Shown here: in pieces, positions 4,235 through 5,931 of the stretch
Numbering within the stretch: the first letter of the stretch is position 1
Layout of the letters: every line of letters begins with the position of its first letter
Origin: Ruminococcaceae bacterium UBA1213
GTDB lineage: Bacteria; Bacillota; Clostridia; Oscillospirales; Acutalibacteraceae
Assembly (NCBI GenBank): GCA_002309275.1
Contig: DBXL01000162.1
Span: 1-5,931 of the forward strand
Direction of reading: 5' to 3'
DNA length: 5,931 nucleotides
Translations under genes and position numbers: made by a program
The notes under the pieces: generated by a model
Database searches by the model: none
Seen by the model: the letters and a program-made list of their open reading frames with translations, nothing else
Told to the model about the DNA's origin: nothing

Positions 4235-5860
4235 ATGGCTCTGTGTTTTGGATGTATGAAAGAAAATAATGGTGAGCAGGTATGCCCTTTATGCGGATTT
4301 GATAAAAATACGGAACAGTCTGTCCCATATCTTCCGCTTGGCACAAATTTGCAGGATAAAAACTATCTCATAGGAAAGAAAATGGCAAGTAATGCCGAAG
4401 GGGCAAAATATATTGCATACAGCAATACCATGCATTCACCGGTGATTATAAGCGAATTCATGCCGGCAGGTATCGGCGGTCGCTCAAAAAGTAAAAATAC
4501 AGTTATCGTAAAGAGCGACTATGAAAAACAGTATAGTCAGTTGCATGACGAATTTTTGAAATATTACAGAAATATAGCAAGACTGCGTGACCTCAAGGCG
4601 ATTACCCCGATATTTGACATATTCAGTGAAAACAATACTTCCTATGTAGTGGAGGAGGCATATGATTCCATACCGTTCACGGAGTATCTTGAGAGGCGTG
4701 GGGGAAACATAGAATGGAGCGTGGCAAGACCATTGTTTATGCCGTTGGTATCTGCTCTGTCATCTCTGCACGAGGCGGAAACAGGTCACTATGCAATTTC
4801 ACCGTCAAACCTCGTTGTGACGGCTGACGGAAAACTCCGTTTAAAAGGCTTTGCCATTGAGGAAATCAGAAAAACAGGGGGATTTTTTGAACCCGAGCTG
4901 ATAAGCGGCTGTTCCGCACCTGAGCAGTACAATGCCAATGGGGTGATTGACGAGTCAACAGACGTTTACGGACTGACGGCAACGCTGTTTTATGCATTGA
5001 CAGGAAATCTTCCGGAGCCTGCCAATACACGCAAGCCGGAAGGAAAATTATCCCTTCCGACAGCGGTTTTCAAAAAACTTCCACCGCATATTGTAACGGC
5101 TCTTTCCAAAGGTCTGCAGGTGACCAAAAACGAGAGAATAAAGACCTTTGAAGAACTCCGCACACAGCTTTCGGCAGCACCTGCGGTAAAAGCAATACAG
5201 AATGAGGCGAACAGAAACGAAATGAAAAAACAGACTGTACAAAGATATGTACCGAGAAAAAGAGAAGGAATACCGGGTTATGTATGGGGAATCACAGGCG
5301 TGCTTGCAGTGATGTTGATATTGCTTGTAGTGGGCACATACTGGCTCCAGACCGATCCCGAAATGCTCACGAAGATATTCGGCAACAATGATGACATACA
5401 GATTTCTTCAAGCGAAAATTCCGATACAGATCCATACCTTGTAAGAATACCGAATCTTATCGGACAGAACTACAATGACATAGTTGCCATGCAGAATGCA
5501 GACTCTGAGTATGTTGTAATAAAGGCGAATGAAGAAACCTTTGACGAACACGCCGAAGGTACGATTGTAAAACAGAGTCCGGCAGAGGGCACAAGTGCCG
5601 AAAAGGGTGTAACAGTAGTTGTCACGGTGAGCATGGGTTCACCACAGCGTGAATTGCCTGCCATAAGCGGACAGTCACTTGAAGCAGCCGTTGAAGCTCT
5701 CGGTCAGCAGGGCTTTATCGCATCGGGAACATACGTTGCCAGTGATACCGTTGAGGAAGGCAAAGTAATAGGCTATGAAAACTACAATGCAGGTGACATG
5801 GCTCCTTACGGCTCTAAAATCGTCATCAGCATCAGTCAGGGACCGGACACAAGCAATTAA
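4235..5860 (+). CDS. Zinc-ribbon/PASTA membrane pseudokinase (Ser/Thr protein kinase fold, catalytically degenerate)
   Basis: The 541-residue protein begins with a four-cysteine zinc ribbon (C4xxC7, C17xxC20). A kinase-like domain follows (about 42-312), then a linker, one membrane helix (about 348-370) and two extracellular PASTA repeats (about 402-467 and 472-536), which in active relatives bind peptidoglycan or lipid II. It follows the Clostridia zinc-ribbon kinase layout, but key residues are gone in my manual alignment. The glycine loop is MASNAEGAKY. The beta3 Lys is Ser73 (VIISEFMP for VAIKEYFP). The helix C Glu appears to be Tyr110. HRD is HYA (185-187), and DFG is GFA (205-207). Structural motifs persist: SPSN (189-192), SAPEQY (227-232), DVYGLTATLFYALTG (243-257) and ERIKTFEEL (300-308). 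It is therefore probably a signalling scaffold rather than a kinase. ATG 4235 is the first possible start because an in-frame TAA lies at 4229. The ribosome site is weak (GGCGG 4220-4224). The reading frame is intact, suggesting selection for a non-catalytic role. Confidence 0.88.
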   Translation: MALCFGCMKENNGEQVCPLCGFDKNTEQSVPYLPLGTNLQDKNYLIGKKMASNAEGAKYIAYSNTMHSPVIISEFMPAGIGGRSKSKNTVIVKSDYEKQYSQLHDEFLKYYRNIARLRDLKAITPIFDIFSENNTSYVVEEAYDSIPFTEYLERRGGNIEWSVARPLFMPLVSALSSLHEAETGHYAISPSNLVVTADGKLRLKGFAIEEIRKTGGFFEPELISGCSAPEQYNANGVIDESTDVYGLTATLFYALTGNLPEPANTRKPEGKLSLPTAVFKKLPPHIVTALSKGLQVTKNERIKTFEELRTQLSAAPAVKAIQNEANRNEMKKQTVQRYVPRKREGIPGYVWGITGVLAVMLILLVVGTYWLQTDPEMLTKIFGNNDDIQISSSENSDTDPYLVRIPNLIGQNYNDIVAMQNADSEYVVIKANEETFDEHAEGTIVKQSPAEGTSAEKGVTVVVTVSMGSPQRELPAISGQSLEAAVEALGQQGFIASGTYVASDTVEEGKVIGYENYNAGDMAPYGSKIVISISQGPDTSN

Positions 5861-5931
5861 CAATTAGCAATGTGCAATGGGCAATTAGCAATTAGCAATG
5901 TGCAATGTGCAATGTGCAGTGTGCAATGTGC
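5854..5931 (+). repeat. 7-bp tandem repeat array (CAATTAG/CAATGTG) starting at the pseudokinase stop codon
   Basis: Ten complete heptads in perfect register occupy 5861-5930, and the array continues past the window edge. The units in order are CAATTAG, CAATGTG, CAATGGG, CAATTAG, CAATTAG, CAATGTG three times, CAGTGTG, CAATGTG. CAATTAA at 5854-5860 is in the same phase and contains the last codon and TAA of the upstream gene, so the array grazes the coding end. There are no spacers, so it is not CRISPR. Such heptanucleotide arrays are typical of slipped-strand expansion in non-coding DNA. No terminator for the upstream gene is visible before the window ends. Confidence 0.93.

Noticed and set aside
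4218..4259. Thirteen-codon ORF (MAVFKLWLCVLDV) overlapping the start of the pseudokinase gene, preceded by GGAG
   Set aside because: The GGAG is only 2 nt from its ATG, too close for efficient initiation, and the peptide has no recognisable feature. It may be chance; recorded only as a possible leader peptide.
5861..5931. CRISPR array or attachment site at the right edge
   Set aside because: The repeat unit is 7 bp and contiguous, with no unique spacers and no neighbouring cas or integrase gene; it is a simple tandem repeat.

Overview
The window looks like a chromosomal segment of a moderately AT-rich Gram-positive anaerobe in the Clostridia, most like the Ruminococcus/Oscillospiraceae group. 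The grounds are the protein families present: a PASTA-type kinase-fold protein with an N-terminal zinc ribbon, a LytR-CpsA-Psr (LCP) cell-wall protein, a CobW-like GTPase fused to a YcgQ-type domain, and an IS200/IS605 TnpB relic. Sigma-A-like promoters, AGGAG-type ribosome sites and a classic intrinsic terminator fit the same group. The placement comes from reading the sequence; no database search was made.

Layout from left to right. Positions 1-452 hold the decayed 3' part of a tnpB gene, readable only by joining three frames. It has lost its zinc-ribbon segment. Positions 484-1440 (+) encode an intact G3E/CobW-like P-loop protein with a C-terminal domain resembling TIGR03943/YcgQ. A strong hairpin with flanking A and T tracts (1441-1475) lies between this gene and the converging operon and probably ends transcription from both sides.

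On the minus strand, from 3956 down to 1492, there is a compact three-gene operon: upp (uracil phosphoribosyltransferase), then an Sfp-type 4'-phosphopantetheinyl transferase overlapping it by an ATGA junction, then an LCP-family membrane protein 15 nt further on. A near-consensus promoter (TTGACA, 17 nt, TACAAT) and a good ribosome site precede upp.

Divergent from this operon, 4235-5860 (+) encodes a zinc ribbon, kinase-like domain, one membrane helix and two PASTA repeats. The kinase domain lacks the beta3 lysine, the HRD aspartate and the DFG aspartate, so it is very probably a pseudokinase. Its mRNA leader contains a hairpin whose loop can pair with sequence just upstream of the start. 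Directly after its stop codon a 7-bp tandem repeat array begins and runs off the window.

The divergent arrangement places a probable cell-wall-sensing pseudokinase (PASTA repeats outside) beside an LCP protein that probably attaches polymers to peptidoglycan. Shared envelope function is an inference. upp (pyrimidine salvage) and the phosphopantetheinyl transferase (carrier-protein activation) have no obvious link to it except co-transcription. The features most worth following up are the pseudokinase, the GTPase/YcgQ fusion, the tnpB decay pattern and the heptad array.
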